Notes under the pieces: generated by a model
Databases searched by the model: none
What the model was told of the DNA's origin: nothing
What the model saw: the letters and a program-made list of their open reading frames with translations, nothing else
In this document: positions 1 through 7,686 of the stretch, piece by piece
How the letters are laid out: each line of letters begins with the position of its first letter
How positions within the stretch are numbered: position 1 is the stretch's first letter
Assembly (NCBI GenBank): GCA_945957335.1
Contig: CAMFLJ010000063.1
Location: 1-14,622 of the forward strand
Length of the DNA: 14,622 bases
Direction: 5' to 3'
Source: an uncultured Actinomycetes bacterium
Lineage (GTDB): Bacteria; Actinomycetota; Acidimicrobiia; Acidimicrobiales; Acidimicrobilacustridaceae
Program-made: the position numbers and the translations under genes

Positions 1-13
1 GTATAAGAGACAG
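1..13 (+). other. Nextera transposase mosaic-end remnant (adapter artefact)
   Basis: The first 13 bases, GTATAAGAGACAG, equal the last 13 bases of the synthetic Tn5/Nextera mosaic end. They are oriented as an adapter reading into an insert. They are library residue, not genome, and mark a contig end. Translating the minus-strand reading frame through them gives non-biological residues. Confidence 0.9.
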
Positions 14-140
14 GATCACCCTTCCGCTGGGCACCGTCCGACCCTCGGCGACCGCTTCGGCGACGCCGCGCCGGGGCCCGAGGTGCAGGCTGGGACTGCT
101 CCCCTGGCACCGGCGCGTCGTCGAGCGCGGCCTCCGACAT
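14..140 (-). CDS. Partial CDS, N-terminal fragment of the tenth operon gene, cut by the contig edge
   Basis: An ATG at 140 on the minus strand overlaps the stop of the LPFTG protein gene as TGATG. The frame then stays open to the window edge. About 42 genuine residues are visible: a short acidic start (MSEAALDD), a Pro/Gln stretch, then a strongly basic stretch (RRRRSGRR). No domain is reached. The one-base overlap fits the coupling used throughout the operon, which is the main reason to accept the gene. A cytoplasmic Pro/Arg-rich leader before a first membrane helix is common in actinobacterial class E sortases, and a sortase beside an LPXTG protein would be natural. That identity is inference from context only. 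The last codons run into adapter sequence and should be ignored. Confidence 0.5.
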
Positions 141-1312
141 CAGGGCGCGTCGTCCCCGACGACCTTGGTGCGCTTACCGACCAGCATCGCCATTCGGCCG
201 AAGACCAGGAGGCAGATGGCCCAGAAGATCATGGGGAGCGGCGAGCTGCCGGTGAACGGCAGCTGGCCGGCCGTCGTCACGGGCGAGGCCGCCGAAGGCG
301 TGCCACCGGTGGTCGTCGCCGTGCTGCCCTCGATGGTGATGTCGGCAGAGCTGCCCATCGGCCCACCGGTCGAATCGAGGCCGAGCGCGACGAGGGTGTG
401 GAACCCGGGCTGGGTGTCGGCGGGGATGGTCACAGCCCCATTGATGTCGCCGTTGGCGTCGGCGGTCAGGGTCCCGATCAGGATGGGCTCTGAGTGGAGG
501 TAGATGTCGACCGGGGCGGAGGGCTGCCAACCGCTGGCCTGGATCGTGACCGAGTCTCCAGCGTTCGCCGTGTCCTGGGACAGCGTGAGCGGTGGTCCGA
601 CCTTCACCACGATCGTGCTGCTCGTGGTGGTCGTCGAGCCGTCGGCGGTGGTCGTGGTGGTGGAGCCGCCGTCGGTGGTGGTGGTCGTGGAGCCGCCGGT
701 GGTGGTCGTGGTGGTGGCCGGCGACGAGGTGTGCCACGTGAGCTGGGCCGGGCCACCGGCGGCGTCGCTGGCGATGGTGATGCCGGTGCTCCAGTAGGTC
801 TTGGTCATCCCCGCACCGGTGCCCTGCGTGCAGGCGATGCCCACCAACCAGTCACCCGCGCTGAAGTCGCTCGGCAGGTTGTACTGGAAGGTGAAGGTGC
901 CCGGCAGCTGCGTGATCACGCCTGTGGTGATGTCGGTGAGGCCGTTCACGAGGCTGTTGCCATTGGCGTCGATCAGTGGCTGGCCGACCGCCGGGCCGGT
1001 CGACTTGAACATGAGGCCGTCGAGGCTGGTGCCGGACGGCACCACGAACGACTGCACCCGGTAGTTGCCGGTGGCGCTGTCGCCGGGGCAGGCGAGCGGA
1101 GCGCCGTTGGCGAAGCTCACCGTGAAGGTGTCGGCGCTCGAGCCCGATGTCGGGTCGAGCACCACCGTGCCGTTGTTGGTCGCGGCCCCGGCGGGCGTCC
1201 CGCCGGTGATCGCCACGTAGCCACTCAGCAGCAACATGCAGGCCGAGGCGATCGCCGCCACGCGCGTGCCCAGGAGGGCGAGGCGCCGGACCGCCGGGTT
1301 CTCGAAGTTCAT
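140..1312 (-). CDS. Secreted surface protein with LPFTG sortase sorting signal
   Basis: This is a 390-aa exported protein, probably cell-wall or surface attached. Residues 8-43 form a basic-then-hydrophobic signal peptide ending near AGAAT. Residues 45-198 are a domain shared with the preceding gene product (ACPGDSATGNYRVQSF, GIACT, PAQLTW). Residues 199-232 are a Thr-rich stalk. Residues 238-328 look like an Ig-like beta domain, and residues 329-350 are a second Thr/Ser linker. The C-terminus has LPFTG (351-355), a hydrophobic segment (359-377) and basic GKRTK, the classic sortase sorting signal. I chose the ATG at 1312 because AAGGAG lies 5 nt upstream and the ATG overlaps the previous stop as ATGA. 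A longer frame up to 1414 has an Arg-rich, unconvincing N-terminus. Function is unknown. Its place in the pst operon suggests a role in surface phosphate acquisition (inference). Confidence 0.85.
   Translation of the reverse strand: MNFENPAVRRLALLGTRVAAIASACMLLLSGYVAITGGTPAGAATNNGTVVLDPTSGSSADTFTVSFANGAPLACPGDSATGNYRVQSFVVPSGTSLDGLMFKSTGPAVGQPLIDANGNSLVNGLTDITTGVITQLPGTFTFQYNLPSDFSAGDWLVGIACTQGTGAGMTKTYWSTGITIASDAAGGPAQLTWHTSSPATTTTTTGGSTTTTTDGGSTTTTTADGSTTTTSSTIVVKVGPPLTLSQDTANAGDSVTIQASGWQPSAPVDIYLHSEPILIGTLTADANGDINGAVTIPADTQPGFHTLVALGLDSTGGPMGSSADITIEGSTATTTGGTPSAASPVTTAGQLPFTGSSPLPMIFWAICLLVFGRMAMLVGKRTKVVGDDAP
617..718 (-). repeat. Thr-rich stalk micro-repeat (poly-ACC codon tract)
   Basis: Imperfect repeats of five or more Thr codons separated by GGS, DGGS or ADGS spacers encode residues 199-232 of the LPFTG protein. 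On the plus strand they appear as ggtggt/gtcgtg runs. Such tracts form extended, often glycosylated stalks in actinobacterial surface proteins. They are prone to length change by slippage and to assembly error. Confidence 0.8.
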
Positions 1313-2061
1313 CGGGACTCCTTGGTGGGGGTAGGGGTGCGCCGACGGAGAACGATCAGGGCGATCGCGATGACGGCGAGGACGATGACCACGACGACGG
1401 CGATGCCGCGCCACGGCGAGGAGGACGAGGACGACGCTGCGGACGCGGCGCTCGAGCCGGTGGCCGTCCAGTGGATCTGGGCCGGTTGGTCGGAGCTGTC
1501 CCGGGTGAGCTCGACGGTGATGTCCCAGTAGTTGGTGGTGGTGTTGTAGAGGGTGCAGGCGATGCCCATGCGGTGGGGTCCGGGCTGCAGGTCGGTGGCC
1601 GCGTAGGTGGCGAACGACAGCTGCGGAGGGTCCGGGATGATGCCGGGCTGGCCGGGCGCGGTGTTGATCTCGGTCAGTGCCTGGACGTACTGGTTGGTGT
1701 CGACGTTGTAGAGGGCGATCTGGCTGTCACCGGCAGGACCGATCGAGCGCCACACGATCGCCCCCGGGTCGTCCGTCGCCGGGATGAGGAAGCTCTGGAT
1801 GCGGTAGTTGTCGTTGGCGCTGTCGCCCGGGCAGGCGGCGCCCTCGGGCAGGTCGAGCGTGAAGGTGGTGTCGCTCCCGCCCTCGGTGACCGGCTTCGAG
1901 CTGTCTGCACTGGAGACGATGGCCACGTCGCCCGAGCGGGTGGCAGCGCTCTGCGCGACGGCCGAGTCGGTGCCGGCGAGAGCGACGACCACGACGAGGA
2001 GCACCGGCACCATCAGCGCCGCGAGGGCACGCGGGGCCACGAACGGTCGAGGGGCGCTCAC
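1309..2061 (-). CDS. Membrane-anchored secreted protein, paralogue of the LPFTG protein
   Basis: This is a 250-aa protein. Residues 11-36 form a signal peptide (ALMVPVLLVVVVALAG, then DSAVA-Q as a plausible cleavage site). Residues 45-200 are an extracellular domain, residues 202-215 a Ser/Ala-rich stalk, and residues 218-238 a transmembrane helix. A basic tail (RRRTPTPTK) follows. The extracellular domain aligns with that of the next gene: ACPGDSANDNYRIQSF versus ACPGDSATGNYRVQSF, then GIACT, TNYWDITVEL and PAQIHW. Two conserved Cys (77 and 169) could form a disulphide. The GTG start at 2061 overlaps the upstream stop as GTGA. A longer frame up to 2112 would overlap the upstream gene by 55 bp and add a non-signal-like leader. 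The family is not recognised. It is probably the membrane-bound member of a surface pair. Confidence 0.82.
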   Translation of the reverse strand: MSAPRPFVAPRALAALMVPVLLVVVVALAGTDSAVAQSAATRSGDVAIVSSADSSKPVTEGGSDTTFTLDLPEGAACPGDSANDNYRIQSFLIPATDDPGAIVWRSIGPAGDSQIALYNVDTNQYVQALTEINTAPGQPGIIPDPPQLSFATYAATDLQPGPHRMGIACTLYNTTTNYWDITVELTRDSSDQPAQIHWTATGSSAASAASSSSSSPWRGIAVVVVIVLAVIAIALIVLRRRTPTPTKESR

Positions 2062-4742
2062 GAGGCCGCCCCGCTCGCGGCAGCCCCGGCCTTCGTGGCC
2101 TTGCGCGGCCACTTGGTGATCTCGAGGGCGATGAGGGTCGCGATCACGCCGAGCGCCGCCAGCCCTGGGATGAAGAAGCGGTTGCGGGCGAGCGCCAGCA
2201 CCGGGGTGAGCGGCCCGGCGTCAGGGGTGCCGGTCGCGGCCTCCACCACCGGGACGCTCTCGGCGGCGACGACGGGCGTCGTGGTCGGGGTGGTCCGCTT
2301 CGCCGTCGGCGAGGCCGACGGGTTGCTCGAGCCCCCGGCGGGGAACGTGCCCGAGGAGGTCTCGGTGCCGGCCGGGTCGGCGGGCGGGGCGGTGAGGGTG
2401 CGCACCGTGGTGGCCGCCGCCGCCGTGACGGCGGTGAGGGCGTCGGGCAGCGGCGCGTAGCCCGGCGGGAGCTGGCCGATCTGGAGGCCGGGCACCTGGC
2501 CGTCCCCGGCCGCGTAGTCGAGGAAGGCGGCGTACTGCTCACGGGCGGTCGCGTCGAGGTCGAGCGGTCGGATCTGCGCGTAGGCCAGCTGGGACAGCGG
2601 GTAGGCCCCGGCGACGGCAGCGGTCGGATCGGGGACGAGCATCTTGGAGCCCTCGGCCGGCTTCATGGCGGAGAGGGCGGAGGTGAGGCCCTGCTGGTCG
2701 GGGGCGACGAAGGCCCGCGACCCACCGTCGTCACCGGCCCGGCTGAGCCGAGCGGTCTGCAGGCCGAACAGCGACGCCGAGGCGCTGTCGGTGAGGGTGA
2801 GGATCGAGCGGCGGCCGAGCACCTGGGGCACGTCTCGCGTCCAGGCCTGGTCGGGCGACAGCGCGAACGCATTGGTGGCCACCTTGGCGCCGTCGTCGGC
2901 GACGCGGGTCACCCGGGCCCCGTCGCGCATCGTCTGCTGGTACGGCATCCAATCGGTGCCGCACAGCAGGGGCGGCTCGACGCCGGTGGGAAGCGTCGGC
3001 GCGTCGTAGCACCGCGGATCGCTCTTGGGGATGTTCTCCGGGGGGCCGTCCGCGGCGAACGCCACGCCGGTCGAGTTGTTCTCGGCCTTGGTCGCGTACA
3101 CCGGGTTCACCTTCATCCCCCACTGGTCGGGGGTGCCGTCCAGCCACGCCTTGGCCTCGGGGTCGGCGAGGATCCACTCCCAGACCGCCCGGGCGGTGTC
3201 GGAGTTCTTGGCCTGGACGAGCAGGCCGCTGAAGTTCTTCGAGTAGCCGGCGGCGAGGAGCTCGAACTCGGGGTTGAACCGCAGGAAGTCGGGGTCGGTC
3301 GACAGGTCCGACGGGTTCTTGGCCTCCCACGGGTAGCCGGCCGGCGTGATGATGTCGACCTGCGAGCGGTACGACTGGGTCAGCAGCTTGGCCACGAGGC
3401 GGGGGCTCAGGTTCAGCTCCGCCACGCGGACGCCGGCCAGGTCCTGCTCCTCCTGGGGGCTCGTCAGCAATGGGTTCCGCTCGACGTTGAAGCCGATGAC
3501 GACGCCCGACAGGGTCACGGGCGCGTAGACGGTAGGGTCGGCCGCGGACTCCTGCGACGGGTCGATCGGTCTGGAGGTGACGGCCATGCCGGGCGAGCCG
3601 ACGGTGGGCGACACGATCTGCTGGCGGGCCACCGGGTCGGCCAGGGTGGCGTACACGTACGGGGGCGAGTCGGCGGTGGAGCACAGCACCGGCTGCCAGC
3701 TGGTGATCGCGGGGACGATGAGCTCGGTGCCGGCGATGCGGCGCTCGTCGGCCCCGAGGCGGCACGGGCTGTCGACCGGGTTGAAGCCGAGCGGGATGGC
3801 GATGCGGTTGGCCCACGCCTCGGGGGCGAGGGGCGAGGTGACCACGCCGAAGGCATCCGCGTTCTGGGCGAACGGGGTGCCCGCGTTCTCCGCGGTCGGG
3901 TCGCTCCGGGGCACGATCACCAGCCAGCACTTCGGCAGCTTCGGCGAGCCCCCGGCGACGGGCTCGACCTTCTGGCCGCAGCCCAGACCGGGCGCCTCGA
4001 GGCCCGTCGCCACCTGGAACAGCTCGGCGCCCTCGCCCTGGACGTCGGTGGCCGCCGCCGGGATCTCGTTGGTGGTGACCACGTTGAAGTAGGGGTTCAG
4101 CCAGTAGTTGCCACCCTCGACGGCGGGGTTGAACTTGGGGTCGGTGTGGGCGCCGATCACCGTGCCGTCGACGGCCTTGAAGGCCCGCCACACGTTGGTG
4201 GTGGTCGGGTCGAGCACGCCGACGCCGGTCGAGTAGTTGGGCCACCCCTGGCGGGAGATGACGCGGCTGGTGCTGAACCCGTTCGGGAACGCGGAGCTGT
4301 TGACGCCGCCGTACACCGCGGTCGACGCGCCCGCCTCGCACTGCTCGGGCGCAGGCCCGGGGTTGGTGGCCACCGTGCCGTCGTCGTCGCCCCAGCACTG
4401 CATGATCTGGAGGTAGTTGCGCCCGAAGCGACCGGGGCCCTGCCCGGTGGGCACCCCGCCCGCCCAGGTGATCGACACGGCCTGGTTCACCAGGTTCTGG
4501 GTCTGGTTGACGGTGATCTCGAGGCTCGAGAAGGCGCCACGGCCCTTGACCGTCACCTGCGAGTCGGTCGCCGGGAGCGACGTGTCGGTGCCCTGGCTTC
4601 CCGGCGTCGCCGCCGCCTCGGAGCGACCGGGCACGGTGACGAGGACCAGCGAGAGCACGAAGACGATGGTCATCGCGTTGCGGGCCTGGCGGAGCCGTCG
4701 GCGCGACCTCTCGTTGCGGTCGACGAGCGGGTTGCCCGTCAC
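2058..4742 (-). CDS. Large PstS-like substrate-binding protein with C-terminal membrane anchor
   Basis: This is an 894-aa exported protein, more than twice the length of a normal PstS. Residues 24-44 form an uncleaved or cleaved signal segment. Residues 62-120 are a beta-rich N-terminal module ending in NYLQIMQCWGDD. A long middle region contains PstS-like stretches (for example 433-460, LAGVRVAELNLSPRLVAKLL). Residues 714-767 resemble the closing lobe of PstS (AYPLSQLAYAQ, then YAAFLDYAAGDGQ and GYAPLPDAL). A Pro/Thr/Ser stalk (785-850) and a transmembrane helix (856-876) with a basic tail finish the protein. At least eight Cys are spread through the ectodomain. The GTG at 4742 overlaps the pstS stop as GTGA. 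A longer frame starting at 4934 would lie inside pstS and is Arg-rich. Its likely role is a second phosphate or phospho-ligand binding component (inference from fold-like motifs and position). Confidence 0.8.
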   Translation of the reverse strand: MTGNPLVDRNERSRRRLRQARNAMTIVFVLSLVLVTVPGRSEAAATPGSQGTDTSLPATDSQVTVKGRGAFSSLEITVNQTQNLVNQAVSITWAGGVPTGQGPGRFGRNYLQIMQCWGDDDGTVATNPGPAPEQCEAGASTAVYGGVNSSAFPNGFSTSRVISRQGWPNYSTGVGVLDPTTTNVWRAFKAVDGTVIGAHTDPKFNPAVEGGNYWLNPYFNVVTTNEIPAAATDVQGEGAELFQVATGLEAPGLGCGQKVEPVAGGSPKLPKCWLVIVPRSDPTAENAGTPFAQNADAFGVVTSPLAPEAWANRIAIPLGFNPVDSPCRLGADERRIAGTELIVPAITSWQPVLCSTADSPPYVYATLADPVARQQIVSPTVGSPGMAVTSRPIDPSQESAADPTVYAPVTLSGVVIGFNVERNPLLTSPQEEQDLAGVRVAELNLSPRLVAKLLTQSYRSQVDIITPAGYPWEAKNPSDLSTDPDFLRFNPEFELLAAGYSKNFSGLLVQAKNSDTARAVWEWILADPEAKAWLDGTPDQWGMKVNPVYATKAENNSTGVAFAADGPPENIPKSDPRCYDAPTLPTGVEPPLLCGTDWMPYQQTMRDGARVTRVADDGAKVATNAFALSPDQAWTRDVPQVLGRRSILTLTDSASASLFGLQTARLSRAGDDGGSRAFVAPDQQGLTSALSAMKPAEGSKMLVPDPTAAVAGAYPLSQLAYAQIRPLDLDATAREQYAAFLDYAAGDGQVPGLQIGQLPPGYAPLPDALTAVTAAAATTVRTLTAPPADPAGTETSSGTFPAGGSSNPSASPTAKRTTPTTTPVVAAESVPVVEAATGTPDAGPLTPVLALARNRFFIPGLAALGVIATLIALEITKWPRKATKAGAAASGAAS

Positions 4743-6367
4743 GGCGCGCCCTGCTTGTTCGAGAGGTTGCGCCACATCACGGCCGGCACGAAGACGAGGG
4801 CGAGCACGAGCGCGCCGATCAGCACGGCGAGGGTCTGGGCCGAGCCCCAGCCGCTGTCGCCCTGGAGGGTGGTGGGGCTGGCGCTCGCCAGCTCGGTGCT
4901 GGCCTTGCCGGAGCTGCCGTTGGCGACGGTGCACTCGCCGGTGTCGGGGTCGCAGACGGTCGCCGAGGTCGTGTTGCCGGCCGTCGTCGCCTCCGTTGTC
5001 GATCCGGTGGCCGCCGCGCCGGACGAGCCGTCGCCCCCGCCGCCGTCACCTCCACCGCTGACCGGCGTGTCCTGGTCGGCAGCGCCACCACTGCCCTTGG
5101 CGCACTGGGTCTGGCCGATCTTGTCGCACTCCGACGGGAACGGCGCCGTCTCGGCCAGCAGGTTCTTGCCATCCGGCGAGAACGTCGGGTTGTTGCACGA
5201 GGCCACGTTGATGTTCTGCACCTCGGCGCCCGGGATCTTCTTGATCTGGTCGAACGAAGCGCTCACCAGGTTGATCGGCATCGGCGAGTAGCCGAGCGAC
5301 GCCGACTGGTTCTGGCCCTGGCACATCGCGTAGTAGGAGAACGCGCTCAACGTGCGCCCCTTCGCCTCGTTGAACTGGCCCTGCACCTTGGTCGGCAGGA
5401 TCAGGTACGAGTACGACGAGAGCTGGTAGTTGCGGGGGTCGGCGTCGGAGTACACGCCGTCGAGGTTCTGGGTGAGGTAGTCGTCGCCCGGGGCCGTGTT
5501 GATGCGGGCCTGCAGAAGCGAGACGGCCACGTTCTGCGGGGTCGGCTCGGTGTAGTAGCCGGCGTTGTTCAGCACCTTGGCCACGGGGAAGCCGGCGCCG
5601 ATGGCGTAGGAGTAGTTCACGTAGCCGATGGCGCCCTCGGCGAAGCCCTGGGTCACGTACCCGGTGATCCCGAGGTCGCCCGACTGGGCGATCATCCCGG
5701 GGATGGTCGGGTAGAAGGACGTCTCGCCGCACTTGGGCGCCCGACCCGAGCGCTGGCAGTAGTCGTTCCAGAGCGCCCCGTGCTGCTTGATCATCCAGAG
5801 GCTGAACTGCGCGGTCGAGCCGGAGCCCTCCGAGCGCACGACCGGCACGACCTTCTTGTCGGGCATCTTCAGGCCGGGGTTGTCGGCCTGGATCGCCGGG
5901 TCGTTCCAGTTGGTGATGACCCCGGTGAAGATCTTGGTGACGTTCTCGCCGGAGAGCCGCAGGTTCGTGACCCGCTGACCGTTGATCTTCAGGTTGTAGA
6001 TGAACGAGGTGCCGCCGGCCGTGATCGGCATGTAGGCGTAGCTGCCCGCCGCCGGGTTCTCGGGGGCCGAGCCGTCCTCGGGCTGGAACTGGAACGGGAT
6101 GTCGGAGGCGGCGAAGTCGACGGTGCCGTTCAGGAAGTTCTTGCGGCCCGAGGTCGAGCCGCTCGGGTTGTAGTCGACGGTGATGCCGAACTGCTTCACG
6201 TTGACGCGCATGGCGTCCATGAACCCGGCAGACCACGAGGAGCCCTCGCCCGAGATGCGGGTGTAGCTCGCCTGCGCCCCGGCGGGGTGCAGCGTCAGGA
6301 GAAGGATCGCACCGACAGCCGTGATGGCGGCTGCGAGGGTGGCGAGGCGCGCGCGGCGCGGGGTCAT
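4739..6367 (-). CDS. pstS: Phosphate ABC transporter substrate-binding protein PstS, C-terminally membrane anchored
   Basis: PstS captures inorganic phosphate outside the membrane and hands it to PstC/PstA. The 542-aa product has a signal peptide (about 1-33, ending HPAGAQA). It carries the three phosphate-loop motifs of the family: SGEGSSWSAGFM (39-50), PSGSTSGRKNFLNGTVDFAASD (68-89) and RSEGSGSTAQF (178-188). TGVITNWND (148-156) and LGYSPMPINLV (358-368) are also typical. A Gly/Asp/Ser/Thr stalk (425-505) and a transmembrane helix (511-532) with MWRNLSNK follow. No lipobox Cys is present, so anchoring is by the C-terminal helix instead of a lipid. Most PstS are about 350-370 aa. I chose the ATG at 6367 because it overlaps the pstA stop as ATGA and has AGGAG 8 nt upstream. 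A longer frame to 7249 is only a shadow of pstA. Confidence 0.95.
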   Translation of the reverse strand: MTPRRARLATLAAAITAVGAILLLTLHPAGAQASYTRISGEGSSWSAGFMDAMRVNVKQFGITVDYNPSGSTSGRKNFLNGTVDFAASDIPFQFQPEDGSAPENPAAGSYAYMPITAGGTSFIYNLKINGQRVTNLRLSGENVTKIFTGVITNWNDPAIQADNPGLKMPDKKVVPVVRSEGSGSTAQFSLWMIKQHGALWNDYCQRSGRAPKCGETSFYPTIPGMIAQSGDLGITGYVTQGFAEGAIGYVNYSYAIGAGFPVAKVLNNAGYYTEPTPQNVAVSLLQARINTAPGDDYLTQNLDGVYSDADPRNYQLSSYSYLILPTKVQGQFNEAKGRTLSAFSYYAMCQGQNQSASLGYSPMPINLVSASFDQIKKIPGAEVQNINVASCNNPTFSPDGKNLLAETAPFPSECDKIGQTQCAKGSGGAADQDTPVSGGGDGGGGDGSSGAAATGSTTEATTAGNTTSATVCDPDTGECTVANGSSGKASTELASASPTTLQGDSGWGSAQTLAVLIGALVLALVFVPAVMWRNLSNKQGAP

Positions 6368-7686
6368 GGCGAGGACTCCTGGTGGGGCACGGGGGGAGGT
6401 GGGAGCGCGTCGGCCTCGGCGCCGAGGATCGCGGGCGCGAGGGTGGGCTCGGCCGGCGCATGGCGGGCGTCGAAGCGGGCCAGGTCCTTGCGCGACCGCG
6501 CCCGCACGCGCTTGGCCTGACGGCTGCTGAGCTGCCCGGCCTGGCGCCCACCCAGGAGGCGAGCGATGAAGAACAGCACGAGGACCAGGATCATCAGCAC
6601 CGCGGCGGTGGCGAAGCCGCGCTGGATCAGCGACTGCTGCGGCGACTTCACGAAGTAGTAGGTCGACAGCGACAGCGTCACCATCGGGTTGTGGAGCGGG
6701 TCGTTGTTGATGGTCGCCGTGTAACCCGCGGTGAGCAGCACCGGCGCGGTCTCGCCGATGCCGCGGGCGATGCCCAGGATGACCGCGGTCGCCAGGCCCG
6801 AGCGGGCCGTGGGGAGCGTGACGTTGCCCACCGTGCGGAACTGCGGCGCACCGAGGGCGAACGACGCCTCCTTGAGGTTGCCGGGCACCAGCCGCAGCAC
6901 CACGTCGGCCGAGCGGATGATGATCGGCAGCATCATGATGCTGGTGGCGATTGCGGCAGCCAGACCGGACCGCTCGAAGCCGAGGATCAGGATCCAGGTC
7001 GCGAAGATGAACAGGCCGGCGAGGATCGATGGGAGCGCCGTCATGGCGTCGACGACAGTGCGGACGAACTGCGAGAAGCGGTTCAGCACCTCGTTGAGGA
7101 ACACCGCAGCGGCCAGACCGAGCGGCACCGTGATGGCGATGGCGATGCCGATGATGATGAGCGTGCCGAGGATGGCATGGCCGATGCCGCCCTGGCTGAG
7201 CGGGTCGGTGGGGCCGGTCGTGCTCATGTCCTGGGTGTAGAAGTTCCACCGGAACAGCACGCCCCAGCCCTTGGCGAGCGTGTAGAAGATCACCGAGAAC
7301 AGCGCGATCCCTGCGAGCAGCGCGGTCGACAGCATGACGGCCGACATGACCTTGTCGACGACCACCGGGCGGGTGTCGTCGAGCGACACCAACAGGCCGT
7401 AGACGACGAGGAACATCAACCAGGCCACGACCACGAAGCCGAGGGTGCCGGACAGCGGAGCGAGGACCCCGAACAGCAGGAACGTGATCGAGGCGCTGCT
7501 GATGAGCGCGCCCACGAGGTTCATGAGGTCGGCCCGCGAGAACCCACTGAGGGTCCGCAGCCGGTTCGGCGGCACCGAGGTCGCGACGACGTCGGGAAGG
7601 GTCGTGCCCCCGCCGGTCGGCCGATCGACGACGGCAACGTCCTCCGCGGTCTCGACCGCCCCGGTCGACTCCTCGACCACCGTCAT
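6364..7686 (-). CDS. pstA: Phosphate ABC transporter permease PstA
   Basis: PstA is one half of the transmembrane channel of the Pst importer. The 440-aa product carries the permease coupling (EAA) loop at 273-314: KEASFALGAPQFRTVGNVTLP, then GIARGIGETAPVL, diagnostic of PstA. The usual six-helix core runs from about 114 to 377. Two extra predicted helices (56-78 and 82-101) and a 50-residue cytoplasmic leader precede it. A 63-residue Arg- then Pro-rich cytoplasmic tail (378-440) follows. Both extensions are unusual, since typical PstA has about 280-300 aa. The ATG at 7686 overlaps the pstC stop as ATGA. The first residues, MTVVEE, are identical to those of PstC. No ATPase (PstB) gene adjoins it. 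Confidence 0.95.
   Translation of the reverse strand: MTVVEESTGAVETAEDVAVVDRPTGGGTTLPDVVATSVPPNRLRTLSGFSRADLMNLVGALISSASITFLLFGVLAPLSGTLGFVVVAWLMFLVVYGLLVSLDDTRPVVVDKVMSAVMLSTALLAGIALFSVIFYTLAKGWGVLFRWNFYTQDMSTTGPTDPLSQGGIGHAILGTLIIIGIAIAITVPLGLAAAVFLNEVLNRFSQFVRTVVDAMTALPSILAGLFIFATWILILGFERSGLAAAIATSIMMLPIIIRSADVVLRLVPGNLKEASFALGAPQFRTVGNVTLPTARSGLATAVILGIARGIGETAPVLLTAGYTATINNDPLHNPMVTLSLSTYYFVKSPQQSLIQRGFATAAVLMILVLVLFFIARLLGGRQAGQLSSRQAKRVRARSRKDLARFDARHAPAEPTLAPAILGAEADALPPPPVPHQESSP

Noticed and set aside
165..797. Plus-strand open frames over the LPFTG gene rich in Val runs
   Set aside because: They are antisense shadows of the Thr-codon stalk and Ig-like domain. They lack ribosome sites, and the minus-strand gene has a signal peptide and sorting signal.
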